Positions 7,353 to 14,984 of a stretch of DNA of 32,055 nucleotides are shown piece after piece. The number at the start of each line of letters is the position of its first letter. Position 1 is the first letter of the stretch. The translations under genes were made by a program, and so were the position numbers. Source of the stretch: Acidobacteriota bacterium (GTDB lineage: Bacteria > Acidobacteriota > Holophagae > Holophagales > Holophagaceae); NCBI GenBank assembly GCA_021786615.1, contig JAJYMZ010000097.1, forward strand, positions 1 through 32,055. Reading direction: 5' to 3'. The notes below the pieces were generated by a model, which was given only the letters and a program-made list of their open reading frames with translations, searched no databases and had not been told where the DNA came from.

Positions 7353-8582
7353 ATGCAGACCGAGCCCCCAGTGGGCGCCGCAGTAGTGGGTACGCCCGAA
7401 AGCGCTGTAGCGGCCGCTGATTTCTTCCCATCTGGCTTGGGACTGGAGGGTGGCCAGGTCGTGGCGGGGATGGTGGAAGACTTCCCGATGCAGGATGCGC
7501 TTGGCATCCAGAAGCTCATCGGCATTGAGGCTCACAAAAATATTGGACTTGGTGTCGAGTGGTTGGAGGCGGTTCATATGATGGCTCAGCACCAATCGGC
7601 CGCGATCCGAGATGGTGCGCACGTTCCTGGCCGCCCAGGCCCGCCGCCGCTTGTCCAGAATGGAAGCATCCGTGTGCATGACCGTGGGGTTGCGATTCGT
7701 GCGGAAAGCGGAAAGGATTTCCCGCTCGGCCTTGGTGGCGTCCCCCAGCAGGGGCAGCACCTGGTCGCCATGGCAGGCGAACACCACATGATCAAAGCGC
7801 AGGGTATCGCCGCCTTCCAGGCGAAGATCGGCACCCTCGAGATTGCGCCGGATCTCCTTGATCCTGGCCCCCAGCACGATGCCGTCCGCGTAGGGTTTCG
7901 TCAGCGGCTCGATGTAGCTCGAGGCGCCACCCTGAATGGTGCGCCAGCGTTGGGTGGGTGCCCCGTTCAGGAAACCTTGATCGCGGAGGAAGACCAGCAG
8001 GGTGAAGGCCGGGAATACATCCATCTGATCGAGCGCCGAGGCCCATACCGCGCTCGCCATGGGATACAGGTAATTCTCGCGGAAGGCCCAACTGAAATGA
8101 TGCTCATCCAGGAATTCACCCAATGAAACATCCTGGCTGGCCCCATCTTCCAGCAGCTGGATCACGAATTTGTTGAAGCGTTGAATTTCACGCCAAAGCG
8201 CGTAGCAGCGCGGGTTGAATGCATTGCTGCGCTGGGCGAGAAGTCCGTTCAATCCACGGGAACACCAGGTGAGCCCCCTTGGGCCGCCATGCAGCGCGAA
8301 GGACATCTCGCTGGCGCGGCTCTCCACTTTCAGCTCGGCCATCAAGCGGCAGAAATTCGGATAGGTCTGACGGTTGTGGACCGTGAAACCCATGTCCACA
8401 AGCAGCCCACCACCGGGCGCATCGGCCATTTCCACGGGCAGCGTGAGGGCATGACCCCCCAGGCGGTCCCGCTTTTCGAACAGGGTCACGCGAAAACGCC
8501 GGCTCAGCAGGTAGGCCGCCGAAAGGCCGGAGATGCCCCCGCCGATGACCGCGATCTTCGCGATGCCGCTGTTCGACGACAT
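7296..8582 (-). CDS. FAD/NAD(P)-binding oxidoreductase (COG2907-like)
   Basis: Amine-oxidase-fold flavoprotein of 428 residues. The dinucleotide-binding motif IAVIGGGISGLSAAYLL is at about residues 9-25, followed by LFEKRDRLGGHA. The C-terminus ends THYCGAHWGLGLHEDGLNS with the GLxxDGL-type FAD-contacting segment of the family. Relatives are found beside fatty-acid-modifying enzymes, and here it lies directly downstream of an acyl desaturase on the same strand, so a role in lipid modification is likely but inferred. ATG at 8582 is used; a TTG at 8603, directly after the desaturase stop and with GGAG 6 nt upstream, is a real alternative adding seven residues. Its 3' end is repeated downstream. 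Confidence 0.88.
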   Translation of the reverse strand: MSSNSGIAKIAVIGGGISGLSAAYLLSRRFRVTLFEKRDRLGGHALTLPVEMADAPGGGLLVDMGFTVHNRQTYPNFCRLMAELKVESRASEMSFALHGGPRGLTWCSRGLNGLLAQRSNAFNPRCYALWREIQRFNKFVIQLLEDGASQDVSLGEFLDEHHFSWAFRENYLYPMASAVWASALDQMDVFPAFTLLVFLRDQGFLNGAPTQRWRTIQGGASSYIEPLTKPYADGIVLGARIKEIRRNLEGADLRLEGGDTLRFDHVVFACHGDQVLPLLGDATKAEREILSAFRTNRNPTVMHTDASILDKRRRAWAARNVRTISDRGRLVLSHHMNRLQPLDTKSNIFVSLNADELLDAKRILHREVFHHPRHDLATLQSQARWEEISGRYSAFGRTHYCGAHWGLGLHEDGLNSAIKVAESLGIHW

Positions 8583-8603
8583 TTCTGGCGGCAACCTTGG
8601 CAA

Positions 8604-9437
8604 CTACAGCTCCGGCGCCACTCGGGCAGATTCAGGATAGGGCCGGATGTCCTGGACGATCCGCACCCAGCTCATCATCTTCAAACCATAGAAAGTCAGA
8701 TCAAGTTCCCACCACTTGATGCCCTGGCGGCAGGCATTCATGAAGTGGTGGTGGTTGTTGTGCCAACCCTCCCCCAGGGTGATCAAGGCCAGCAGGAAAT
8801 TGTTGCGGCTATGGTCGCCGGTCTCGAAGCGGCGCGTGCCCCAGAGATGGCTCAGGCTGTTGATGCTGAAGGTGCCATGGAAGAGCAGCACCGTACTCAG
8901 CACGAAACCCCACACCAGCGCGCTCCAGCCGCCGATGCCCGTGAAATGGCCCAGGGCGAAGACCGCGGTGCCCAATAGCCAGGGGCAGATCCAGTGGTAG
9001 GCGCTGATGAACCGCAGTTCGGGATATTTCCCGAAATCGCGGATGTTTTGCTGGTTGTAGTCGTCGAATTTGTCCGAGAGCACCCAGCCCACATGGGACC
9101 ACCAGAAGCTCCGCGCGATGGGCGAATGGATGTCCTGCGCCGTATCCGAATAGCGATGATGGTCTCGATGATGGGCGGCCCACCACAGCACGCCCTTCTG
9201 GGCCGAGGTCTGCGCCACAAAGGCCATGACGAACTGGTTGAAGCGGTTCAGGTGGTATGTGCGGTGCGCGAAATAGCGATGGTACCCCGCCGTCACAGCG
9301 AACATGCGAACGAGGTATAGCAGCACACCGACGAGCACCGCCCACCAGCTGAAGGCCACCACGAACACCGTCAGGCAGGCCAGGTGCAGGAGCACGAAAG
9401 AAACACTGACGACCGTGAGGGGGATCTTCTGCTTCAT
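8604..9437 (-). CDS. Fatty acid delta-9 desaturase family protein
   Basis: Membrane-bound di-iron acyl desaturase of 277 residues. The three histidine boxes are present: [12 protein letters not shown] and HNNHHH. Hydrophobic segments flank them, with an N-terminal pair at about 5-50 and a second pair at about 145-195. It introduces a cis double bond into acyl-CoA or acyl-lipid chains and so adjusts membrane fluidity. ATG at 9437 ([10 protein letters not shown]) is chosen because GGGAAGG lies about 3-9 nt upstream; an upstream start at 9476 has no ribosome binding site. It is followed immediately by the FAD oxidoreductase, suggesting a two-gene operon. Confidence 0.93.
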   Translation of the reverse strand: MKQKIPLTVVSVSFVLLHLACLTVFVVAFSWWAVLVGVLLYLVRMFAVTAGYHRYFAHRTYHLNRFNQFVMAFVAQTSAQKGVLWWAAHHRDHHRYSDTAQDIHSPIARSFWWSHVGWVLSDKFDDYNQQNIRDFGKYPELRFISAYHWICPWLLGTAVFALGHFTGIGGWSALVWGFVLSTVLLFHGTFSINSLSHLWGTRRFETGDHSRNNFLLALITLGEGWHNNHHHFMNACRQGIKWWELDLTFYGLKMMSWVRIVQDIRPYPESARVAPEL

Positions 9438-9529
9438 GGGCCTTCCCTGGCCCTCCAGTAAACCATGGGGGGGCAAACGGGCTCAGCCGGAAATTCGGAT
9501 GGCGGGCTCGCTGGTTCGACTCTCCCCCC

Positions 9530-9570
9530 AACAAACACAGGAGCACAGCTCTTGGGCTGGGCTCCTATGT
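9530..9570 (-). terminator. Possible terminator of tRNA-Arg
   Basis: On the minus strand, a few bases after the tRNA CCA, a 9-bp stem (9561-9569 with 9536-9544, one G-T pair) is followed by TTTGTT. The loop is long (16 nt), so support is moderate. Confidence 0.4.
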
Positions 9571-9574
9571 TCCT

Positions 9575-9651
9575 TGGTGCACCCGACTGGGGTCGAACCA
9601 GCGACCTCTGCCTTCGGAGGGCAGCGCTCTATCCAACTGAGCTACGGGTGC
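9575..9651 (-). tRNA. tRNA-Arg (anticodon CCG)
   Basis: A complete 77-nt cloverleaf. The acceptor stem is GCACCCG/CGGGTGC and the D arm contains GCTCAGTTGGATAGAGC. The anticodon stem is CTGCC/GGCAG around the loop CTCCGAA, giving anticodon CCG (codon CGG). The T arm contains GGTTCGACCCC. The 3' CCA is encoded. Its 5' 19 nt and 43 nt of leader are duplicated 222 bp upstream. Confidence 0.96.
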
Positions 9652-9916
9652 GGCGCGTGTTTATGATGACGCTTTTATTGGGGTGGGCGCAACCATCCGC
9701 GCTGGCAGCGCTCTCCATCTATCGGACAGTCCCCCGGACTGTCCTCCCGCTCTTCGCTTCGCTCAGTCGCGGAGATGGAGCCTCCCATCTATCGGACAGT
9801 CCCCCGGACTGTCCTCCCGCTCCTCGCTTCGCTCAGTCGCGGAGATGGAGCCTCCCAACTGAGCTACGGGTGCGGCGCGTAGTTATGATGACGCTATTGT
9901 TGGGGTGGGCGCAACC
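9633..9916 (-). repeat. Duplicated tRNA 5' region with interrupted tRNA-Arg copy
   Basis: The 62 bp at 9633-9694 (first 19 nt of the tRNA plus its leader) recur at 9855-9916. The tRNA part is identical and the leader differs at 4 of 43 positions. In the copy, the tRNA sequence breaks off after GTTGG, is followed by two 70-bp repeats (9715-9784 and 9785-9854), and resumes as AGAGCGCTGCC (9703-9713) before diverging. This reads as a second tRNA-Arg gene destroyed by insertion of repeats in its D loop and loss of its 3' half. Confidence 0.8.
9715..9854. repeat. Two tandem 70-bp palindromic repeats
   Basis: Two nearly identical 70-bp units (one difference seen, TCTTCG versus TCCTCG) each contain a perfect 9-bp inverted repeat, GGACAGTCC and GGACTGTCC around CCC, plus the segment GCTTCGCTCAGTCGCGGAG. 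No coding potential is supported. Confidence 0.92.
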
Positions 9917-9921
9917 TGGGC

Positions 9922-10701
9922 TCAACTCGAGGTGGCGATGGCTTTGCGCCTCGCGGTCCTGGCGCCACCGGCGAAGTAGCGGCGGACACCGGTGGTGATG
10001 GTGGCGGCGAGCTTCTTGAGAAAGGCTTTGTTCTTGAGCTTGGCTTCTTCTTTCCGGTTGGAGATGAAGGCGCTTTCCACCAGCACCGCGGGCATGGCGG
10101 CGCCCCGCAGCACCACGAAGGGCGCTTGCTTGACACCACGTTCCTTGATGCCCCCCAGCCGGTTGAGCTGGAGCTGCACGGCCACCGCCAGCCGCTCGGA
10201 ATCCTGCAGGTAGGCCTTCTGCGCCATGTCCTCCAGGATGCCCGCCACGACGTTGTCCGTGGCAGGCTGGGCGCCCGCTCCTGCATTTTCCAAGGCCACC
10301 ACCGAAGCCGCATCTTCGTCGCCTTTATCCAGGGACAGGAAATAGACCTCGGAACCCTTGGCGGCCCGCGCCCGCGCGGCATTCAGGTGGATGCTGATGA
10401 AAAGATCCGCCCCGGCCTCGTTGGCGAGCTTCGCGCGATCCCACAAGGGGATGAACGTGTCGTCGCGCCGGACCAGCATCACGTCGAAGCCCGCCGCACT
10501 CAAGGCCGCGCCCAGCTCCTTGACGATGGCAAGAGCCGCATTCTTTTCGAGCAGCCCCTTGGGCCCTTTGGCCCCGGTGTCGTCGCCCCCATGGCCCGCG
10601 TCCAAGGCGATTTTAAGGCGCGGAGCAGCCACCGGCGTTTTGGGACTTTGTCCCCAAGCCAGTAGGCTAAGAAAAGGAATGAGCAGGATTCGCGGGAGCA
10701 T
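9922..10701 (-). CDS. N-acetylmuramoyl-L-alanine amidase (Amidase_3)
   Basis: Zinc amidase of 259 residues that cleaves the bond between MurNAc and the stem peptide. A signal peptide is evident at the start (MLPRILLIPFLSLLAWGQS), placing it in the periplasm and fixing ATG at 10701. The catalytic domain has the zinc ligands in DAGHGGDD, the Glu of LEKNAAL and the His of SIHLNA, and the conserved catalytic Glu in LVESAFISN near the C-terminus. No AMIN or SPOR domain is present, so it is a minimal enzyme. It is divergent from hisS, with only 3 bp between the two start codons, so its ribosome-binding region lies inside hisS. Confidence 0.93.
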   Translation of the reverse strand: MLPRILLIPFLSLLAWGQSPKTPVAAPRLKIALDAGHGGDDTGAKGPKGLLEKNAALAIVKELGAALSAAGFDVMLVRRDDTFIPLWDRAKLANEAGADLFISIHLNAARARAAKGSEVYFLSLDKGDEDAASVVALENAGAGAQPATDNVVAGILEDMAQKAYLQDSERLAVAVQLQLNRLGGIKERGVKQAPFVVLRGAAMPAVLVESAFISNRKEEAKLKNKAFLKKLAATITTGVRRYFAGGARTARRKAIATSS

Positions 10702-10704
10702 GGG

Positions 10705-11952
10705 ATGTCGTCCAGTGTAAAGGGAATGCGGGATCTTTGGGGAGAAGAGCTGCGCTGGTTCCGGCGCATCGAGGAAACCGTGCACCGGGTCTTCGGCGCC
10801 CACGGCTACCGCGAAATCCGCACGCCCATCCTGGAGTACACCGAGGTCTTCAGGCGCAGCGTCGGGGACAGCTCCGACATCGTCTCCAAGGAGATGTACG
10901 AGTTCCTGGACAAGGGCGGCCGCTCGGTCACCATGCGCCCGGAGAACACCGCGGGCGTGGTGCGGGCCATGGTGGAGCACAAGCTCCTGGTGAACAACGA
11001 TCCGCAGCTGCTCTATTACATGGGCCCCATGTTCCGCTACGAACGCATGCAGGCGGGCCGCTACCGCCAGTTCTGGCAGATCGGCGCGGAAAGTTTCGGC
11101 GTGGCTTCGCCGGAATCGGAAGTGGAATCCCTGGCCATGCTTCTCGATTTTCTTCAAGGACTAGGGCTGAAATTCCTGTCGCTGTCCTTGAATTCCGTGG
11201 GTACCCCGGCATCAAGACCCGACTTCAATGCGGCGTTCCGCGCCTTTTTCGACGGCCGCGCGGACCGCTTCTGCGAAGACTGCCACCGCCGCATCGAAAC
11301 CAATCCCATGCGCATCCTGGACTGCAAGAATCCCGGCTGCCAGGCGGCCCTGGAAGGCCACCCCACCATGGTGGAATTCCTGGACGATGCCTCCAGGGCC
11401 CACCACGCGCGGCTCAAGGAATTGCTGGCGGCCCTGGGCATCCCCTTCATCGAAAACCCGCGCCTGGTGCGGGGTCTGGACTACTACACCCGCACGGCCT
11501 TCGAAGTGCTCAGTTCTGACCTCGGCGCGCAATCCGCCCTGCTGGGGGGCGGCCGCTACGACGGCCTGGTGAAGCAACTGGGCGGTCCCGACACACCCGC
11601 TTTCGGGTGGGCCATCGGCCTGGATCGCCTGGCCATGTTGCTGAAACAGCTCCACGGCGAAGCACTTTCCGAGCCACCGGCCCTGCTCATTCCGCTGGGT
11701 GAAGCAGCCTCGGCCAAAGCCCTTCAGCTGGCGCGGCAATGGTGGGCGCTTGGGCTCAGCGTGCAACTGGAAACCCGCGGCTGCCCCCTGAAGAAGGCCC
11801 TTGCCTCCGCCAACCGCTTGGGCGTGAGCCTCGCCCTGATCCTCGGCGATGGCGAGCTTGAAAAAGGCACCATTTCCGTCAAGCATCTGGACACCGGCGA
11901 GCAGGAGGAATGGGCGCTGGAGGATGTGGCTACAAAACTTAGAAAGGTTTGA
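10705..11952 (+). CDS. hisS: Histidine--tRNA ligase
   Basis: Class II histidyl-tRNA synthetase, 415 residues, charging tRNA-His in the cytoplasm. The N-terminus has KGMRDL, followed by TPILEYTEVFRRSVGD and MRPENTAG. Motif 2 is GPMFRYERMQAGRYRQFWQIGAE, the HisA-type segment is LVRGLDYYTRTAFE, the HisB-type segment is GGGRYDGL, and motif 3 is AFGWAIGLDRL. The C-terminal anticodon-binding domain occupies about 325-415. The start at 10705 is needed to keep KGMRD in place; GGGAG lies about 8 nt upstream, inside the divergent amidase gene. Confidence 0.96.
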   Translation: MSSSVKGMRDLWGEELRWFRRIEETVHRVFGAHGYREIRTPILEYTEVFRRSVGDSSDIVSKEMYEFLDKGGRSVTMRPENTAGVVRAMVEHKLLVNNDPQLLYYMGPMFRYERMQAGRYRQFWQIGAESFGVASPESEVESLAMLLDFLQGLGLKFLSLSLNSVGTPASRPDFNAAFRAFFDGRADRFCEDCHRRIETNPMRILDCKNPGCQAALEGHPTMVEFLDDASRAHHARLKELLAALGIPFIENPRLVRGLDYYTRTAFEVLSSDLGAQSALLGGGRYDGLVKQLGGPDTPAFGWAIGLDRLAMLLKQLHGEALSEPPALLIPLGEAASAKALQLARQWWALGLSVQLETRGCPLKKALASANRLGVSLALILGDGELEKGTISVKHLDTGEQEEWALEDVATKLRKV

Positions 11953-12044
11953 TTGCCGTGAATAGCAGGCCCCGGATGGACCGGTTTCAGTCCTTGTTTC
12001 ATCAACCTGCTGGCTTGCAGGCGGCACTCATCAGCCAGTGAACT

Positions 12045-12112
12045 TAAACGAGGTCTGAGATGAAACCCGTATTGGAGGAACGAGGCCTTCCATGAGGTTT
12101 GCATGGGTGTGT
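12045..12112 (+). repeat. Dispersed ~70-bp repeat, copy A
   Basis: Matches 17059-17126 in the same orientation at roughly 80-85% identity, with the longest shared blocks AACGAGGTCTGA, GAGGTTTG and ATGGGTG. The changes show no codon-position bias in either open frame, so it looks non-coding. It lies between hisS and the SDR/cupin pair. The rest of 11953-12177 shows nothing recognisable beyond short hairpins. Confidence 0.8.
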
Positions 12113-12177
12113 TCCTGAATCCGGATACTCCCTATGCCTGCACCAGTCGAGGAAAAGACAGAGTTCCAGCGGCCCGC

Positions 12178-12966
12178 CTACAAGAGCGTTCGTACCGCGC
12201 CGCCATCTACAAGCAGAGCCTGCCCCGTCACAAACCCCGCCCGCCCCGATGCCAGAAACGCGATCATTGCCGCGATCTCTTCCGGCTGCCCCAGCCGCAG
12301 GGCCGGCGTCGCCGCTTTCCATTCGCCATAAACGGATTCAACGGACGCCTCCGTCCGCCTCGCATTCGCATCCGCGAGCGCCACGAGCCGCTCCGTCTCC
12401 GTATACCCCGGCAGCACCGTGTTCACGGTGACGCCATCCGCCGCCACCTCATCGGCCAGCGTCCGGAAGTAGCCCGTGACTGCTGCCCGTAGCGCGTTTG
12501 ACAGCACCAGCGACGCCACCGGTTGCTTCACCGCGAGCGACGTTATCCCGATCACGCGCCCCCACTTCCGCTCGCGCATCCCCGGTACGAACGCCCGAGT
12601 CATCTCGACCGCACTCCGCAACAGCAACGCCGACGCCGCTTCCCAGGCCGTCCAGTCGTGGCTAAGCGTCAGCCCCGTTGGCGGCCCTCCCGTATTCGTG
12701 ACCAGAATGTCTGCGCGTCCGTACCGCGTCATCATCTGTGCCACGGCCGCCGCGATGCCGTCCGTGGTCGCCAGGTCGGCGGCGATCGGCATCACCGGAT
12801 CGCCGTATGGCGCGAGACGTCTCACCGCGCTCTCCAACGCCGCTGCATCGCGCCCGGCAATCGCGACCTTCGCTCCCTCGCGCGCCAACTCCGCCGCCGT
12901 TGCGAAGCCGATGCCACGGCTCGCGCCGCAGACCAGCGCGACCTTGTCCGTCAGCCCGAAGTCCAT
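12178..12966 (-). CDS. SDR family oxidoreductase, atypical active site
   Basis: Rossmann-fold short-chain dehydrogenase/reductase-like protein of 262 residues, resembling 3-oxoacyl-ACP reductases. The cofactor loop is CGASRGIG (13-20) and the NNAG motif is replaced by NTGGPP. The catalytic Ser region is GITSLAV, but the usual YxxxK is replaced by SNALR (VLSNALRAAV), so both the catalytic Tyr and Lys are missing. This matches the BKR-like SDR subgroup known to lack a perfect tetrad. The C-terminal VTVNTVLPGYTETERL and ASGRAGFVTGQALLVDGG are typical. The ATG directly abuts the TAG of the upstream cupin gene and GGAAGAAG provides a ribosome binding site, so the two are one operon. Confidence 0.9.
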   Translation of the reverse strand: MDFGLTDKVALVCGASRGIGFATAAELAREGAKVAIAGRDAAALESAVRRLAPYGDPVMPIAADLATTDGIAAAVAQMMTRYGRADILVTNTGGPPTGLTLSHDWTAWEAASALLLRSAVEMTRAFVPGMRERKWGRVIGITSLAVKQPVASLVLSNALRAAVTGYFRTLADEVAADGVTVNTVLPGYTETERLVALADANARRTEASVESVYGEWKAATPALRLGQPEEIAAMIAFLASGRAGFVTGQALLVDGGAVRTLL

Positions 12967-13353
12967 CTACTTCTTCCCGCTGCTCAGGTACGCATCTGTA
13001 CCGTCGAGCCAGTCCTGCCGAGGCGGATTGAAGACATCAAGGTCGAGTGTCTCCTCCAGGGCCTCCGCGCGGTGCCGGATGCCGCCAGGAATGATCAGCA
13101 CTTCGCCGGCGTGGATGTCCGTGTATACGTCCCCGGGCTTATCGGCATGCTCACCGATCCAGAAGCGCAGGCACCCCTCGAGGATATAGGTGACCTGCTC
13201 GTTGTGATGGTCGTGCGCGGGGACGATGCACCCCGTTTTCAGGAAGACCTGCGCGACCATAATGTGGTCCGCAGTGACCAGCCTGCGCGAGAGGAGCGGC
13301 GTCATCACTTCGTGCGGGATATCCTTCCAGACGTGCTTCGAGACCTTGCTCAT
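12967..13353 (-). CDS. Cupin domain protein
   Basis: Single-domain cupin of 128 residues from ATG at 13353. Cupin motif 1 is seen as GCIVPAHDHHNEQVTYILEG, with metal ligands H-x-H and E, and motif 2 as GEVLIIPGGIRHRAEALE, with the last His ligand. The fold is a small metal-binding beta barrel, either an enzyme or a ligand sensor; the substrate is not evident. An in-frame TTG at 13386 would add 11 residues. The gene is immediately followed by the SDR gene (TAGATG), which suggests a joint metabolic role. Confidence 0.85.
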   Translation of the reverse strand: MSKVSKHVWKDIPHEVMTPLLSRRLVTADHIMVAQVFLKTGCIVPAHDHHNEQVTYILEGCLRFWIGEHADKPGDVYTDIHAGEVLIIPGGIRHRAEALEETLDLDVFNPPRQDWLDGTDAYLSSGKK

Positions 13354-13665
13354 TCGTGGGGGCCTTTCATGGGAGTGATGGTCCAACAGCGACTACTGAA
13401 ACTGCAATTGCGTGTCTTTTGCAACTGTAGCGTCCAGCCTATTCCACGTCCACGACGACAGTCTGGAGCACTTTCTTGGTGGCGCGTTCCCGCGCGAACA
13501 GGACCCCCCTTGAGGCCCTCGCGGCTGATGTATAGCGTGTATAGCATTCATCCATGGCGGAGTGCACTGGAGTTTGGACATTTCAGGGCCCAGCCGATCG
13601 TGGCAGAGCAAGGATGGGGTCTGGAACCTTTATGGCGTCGCTGCGGTGGTGTATAGCTGCGGGAA

Positions 13666-14007
13666 TTGGTGGATGTGGAGGAGCTGGGCGGAACGATGCG
13701 TCTGGGTGCTTATCCCTGTCGCCTAGCCCCGGATAGCCAAGCCGCCAAGGCCTACGCCAGCACCGAGATCAGCGAACTCCACCACCATCGCTACGAGTTC
13801 AATCACGAGTACCGGAAGACCCTGGAGGACAAGGGCCTGCTATTCACCGGCATGAGTCCCGATGGCGTCTTCGTCGAGATCGTGGAACTGAAAGACCACC
13901 CCTACTTCCTGGCCTGCCAGTTCCACCCCGAGTTCAAGAGCCGCCCCCTGAATCCCCACCCGCTGTTCATGGCGTTCGTGAAGGCGAGCGGGGAGAACCG
14001 AGGCTGA
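13666..14007 (+). pseudogene. pyrG: CTP synthase C-terminal fragment
   Basis: About 108 residues matching the end of CTP synthase: [15 protein letters not shown], then [17 protein letters not shown], then [11 protein letters not shown]-like and [18 protein letters not shown]. The His and Glu of the glutaminase triad are present in FHPEF, but the nucleophile Cys, most of the glutaminase domain and the whole synthetase domain (over 400 residues) are absent. An in-frame TAG lies just upstream, at 13654-13656. No good start or ribosome binding site exists. It is best read as a stranded gene fragment, 67 bp from an IS element. The stretch 13354-13665 upstream holds nothing recognisable except AT-richer sequence near 13530 (TGTATAGCGTGTATAG). 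Confidence 0.85.
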
Positions 14008-14083
14008 AGTCGAGGATAACCACTAGGTCGGAGTGGATGCCCACCATGGCAGTAATTTCGACACCAAATGTCTAGAAGCAGTT

Positions 14084-14503
14084 TCATAACCATCGCAGCA
14101 CGATGAGGGCGCAAGCGAAGCAAAGGAATGCGTGGTAGAGCGCGGGTATGACTTCGTAACGGACCACCAACCTGCGGAAGGCGAACAGCCAGGCATTGGT
14201 CCTTTCGATTTTCCAACGCCGCTTGTATCGGCGGAGCCTCCGTCCATCCTGAGTTTTAGGGCGCACACGGCCCCTCCGGTGGGGGCAGACCAGTTCGATG
14301 CCGCGGTCCGCCAACTGCTCGCGGAAGGGATCACTGTCGTAGGCCCTGTCTGCGATCACGCGAACGGGTTTCTGACGGGGCCTTCCTCTACGCCTCGGGA
14401 CCCGGATGTTTCTCAGGGTTTCGTCCGCGAGACGGATTTCCGCGGGCGATGCCGAGGCGATGAGAAGCCCAAGCGGTAGGCCGTTGCCGTCAACTGCCAG
14501 CAT
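14084..14503 (-). CDS. IS5-family transposase, second frame (orfB)
   Basis: C-terminal half of the DDE transposase, 139 residues as an isolated frame starting at MLAVDGNGLPLG. It carries the second catalytic Asp in VIADRAYDSDPFR and the Glu in RRWKIERTNAWLF, followed by RRLVVRYE. It overlaps orfA in the -1 frame. In related elements it is made only as an A-B fusion by frameshifting, so independent translation from 14503 is doubtful. Confidence 0.88.
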   Translation of the reverse strand: MLAVDGNGLPLGLLIASASPAEIRLADETLRNIRVPRRRGRPRQKPVRVIADRAYDSDPFREQLADRGIELVCPHRRGRVRPKTQDGRRLRRYKRRWKIERTNAWLFAFRRLVVRYEVIPALYHAFLCFACALIVLRWL

Positions 14504-14886
14504 GCACTTCGTTCCCTTGCCCCGTTTGGTGGGTCCGACTGCATCGCCCCCTTTTTCGCGGGAGCGAAGGTCCCATCCAGAAAGGACTCCTCCCAGTCCA
14601 ACTGCCCCCGCTCATCCAATTCCGCGAGGAAAGCCTGCCAGATCCTCAGCCAGGTTCCGTCCGCCTCCCAGCGTTGCAATCGGCGCCAACAGGTGGCTGG
14701 ACTCGGATAGGCGGCCGGGAGATCCCTCCATCGCGCTCCGGTCTTCAACACCCCAAGAATGCCTTCGACGACTGGACGGTCCTCCGCCCAAGGCCGCCCC
14801 CCTTTCTTCCCCGTCGGAAGCGTCGGCAGAAGCGCCGATATCCGCTCCCAATCAGCGTCTGTAAGCCGAATCTCTCCGCGTGCCAT
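14413..14886 (-). CDS. IS5-family transposase, first frame (orfA)
   Basis: N-terminal half of the transposase (157 residues from ATG at 14886, with GGGAGG about 8 nt upstream). It starts MARGEIRLTDADWERISALLP, continues with KTGARWRDLP and SPATCWRRLQRW, and carries the first catalytic Asp in SFLDGTFAPAKKG. Just after AKKG, the run AAAAAGGGGG allows a -1 slip (A AAG GGG) that joins orfA to orfB as a full-length DDE protein. The tail after that point is out of the conserved frame. Confidence 0.88.
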   Translation of the reverse strand: MARGEIRLTDADWERISALLPTLPTGKKGGRPWAEDRPVVEGILGVLKTGARWRDLPAAYPSPATCWRRLQRWEADGTWLRIWQAFLAELDERGQLDWEESFLDGTFAPAKKGAMQSDPPNGARERSACWQLTATAYRLGFSSPRHRPRKSVSRTKP

Positions 14887-14984
14887 AGGATTGCCTCCCG
14901 ACAATTCGGTTGCAATTTTCTGGCCTTAGTTATGAAACTGACTCTAATGAATGGTGGAACGATGGAACTTGACCTGGAGGCAAT

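Larger units (their letters stand above)
14075..14944 (-). mobile_element. IS5-family insertion sequence (IS427-like), 870 bp
   Basis: Terminal inverted repeats at 14075-14090 and 14929-14944 match at 14 of 16 positions (GAAGCAGTTTCATAAC against GAGTCAGTTTCATAAC). Each end is flanked by TA (14073-14074 and 14945-14946), consistent with a 2-bp target duplication. Two overlapping transposase frames fill the element. It lies between the pyrG fragment and the DUF262 gene. Confidence 0.9.

Noticed and set aside
9855-9873. A second functional tRNA-Arg gene
   Set aside because: Only the acceptor 5' strand and part of the D arm are present; the anticodon and T arms are missing.
12045-12112. A short conserved peptide encoded by the dispersed ~70-bp repeat
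   Set aside because: The minus-strand frame is open in both copies, but differences fall at all codon positions, so there is no sign of coding selection.
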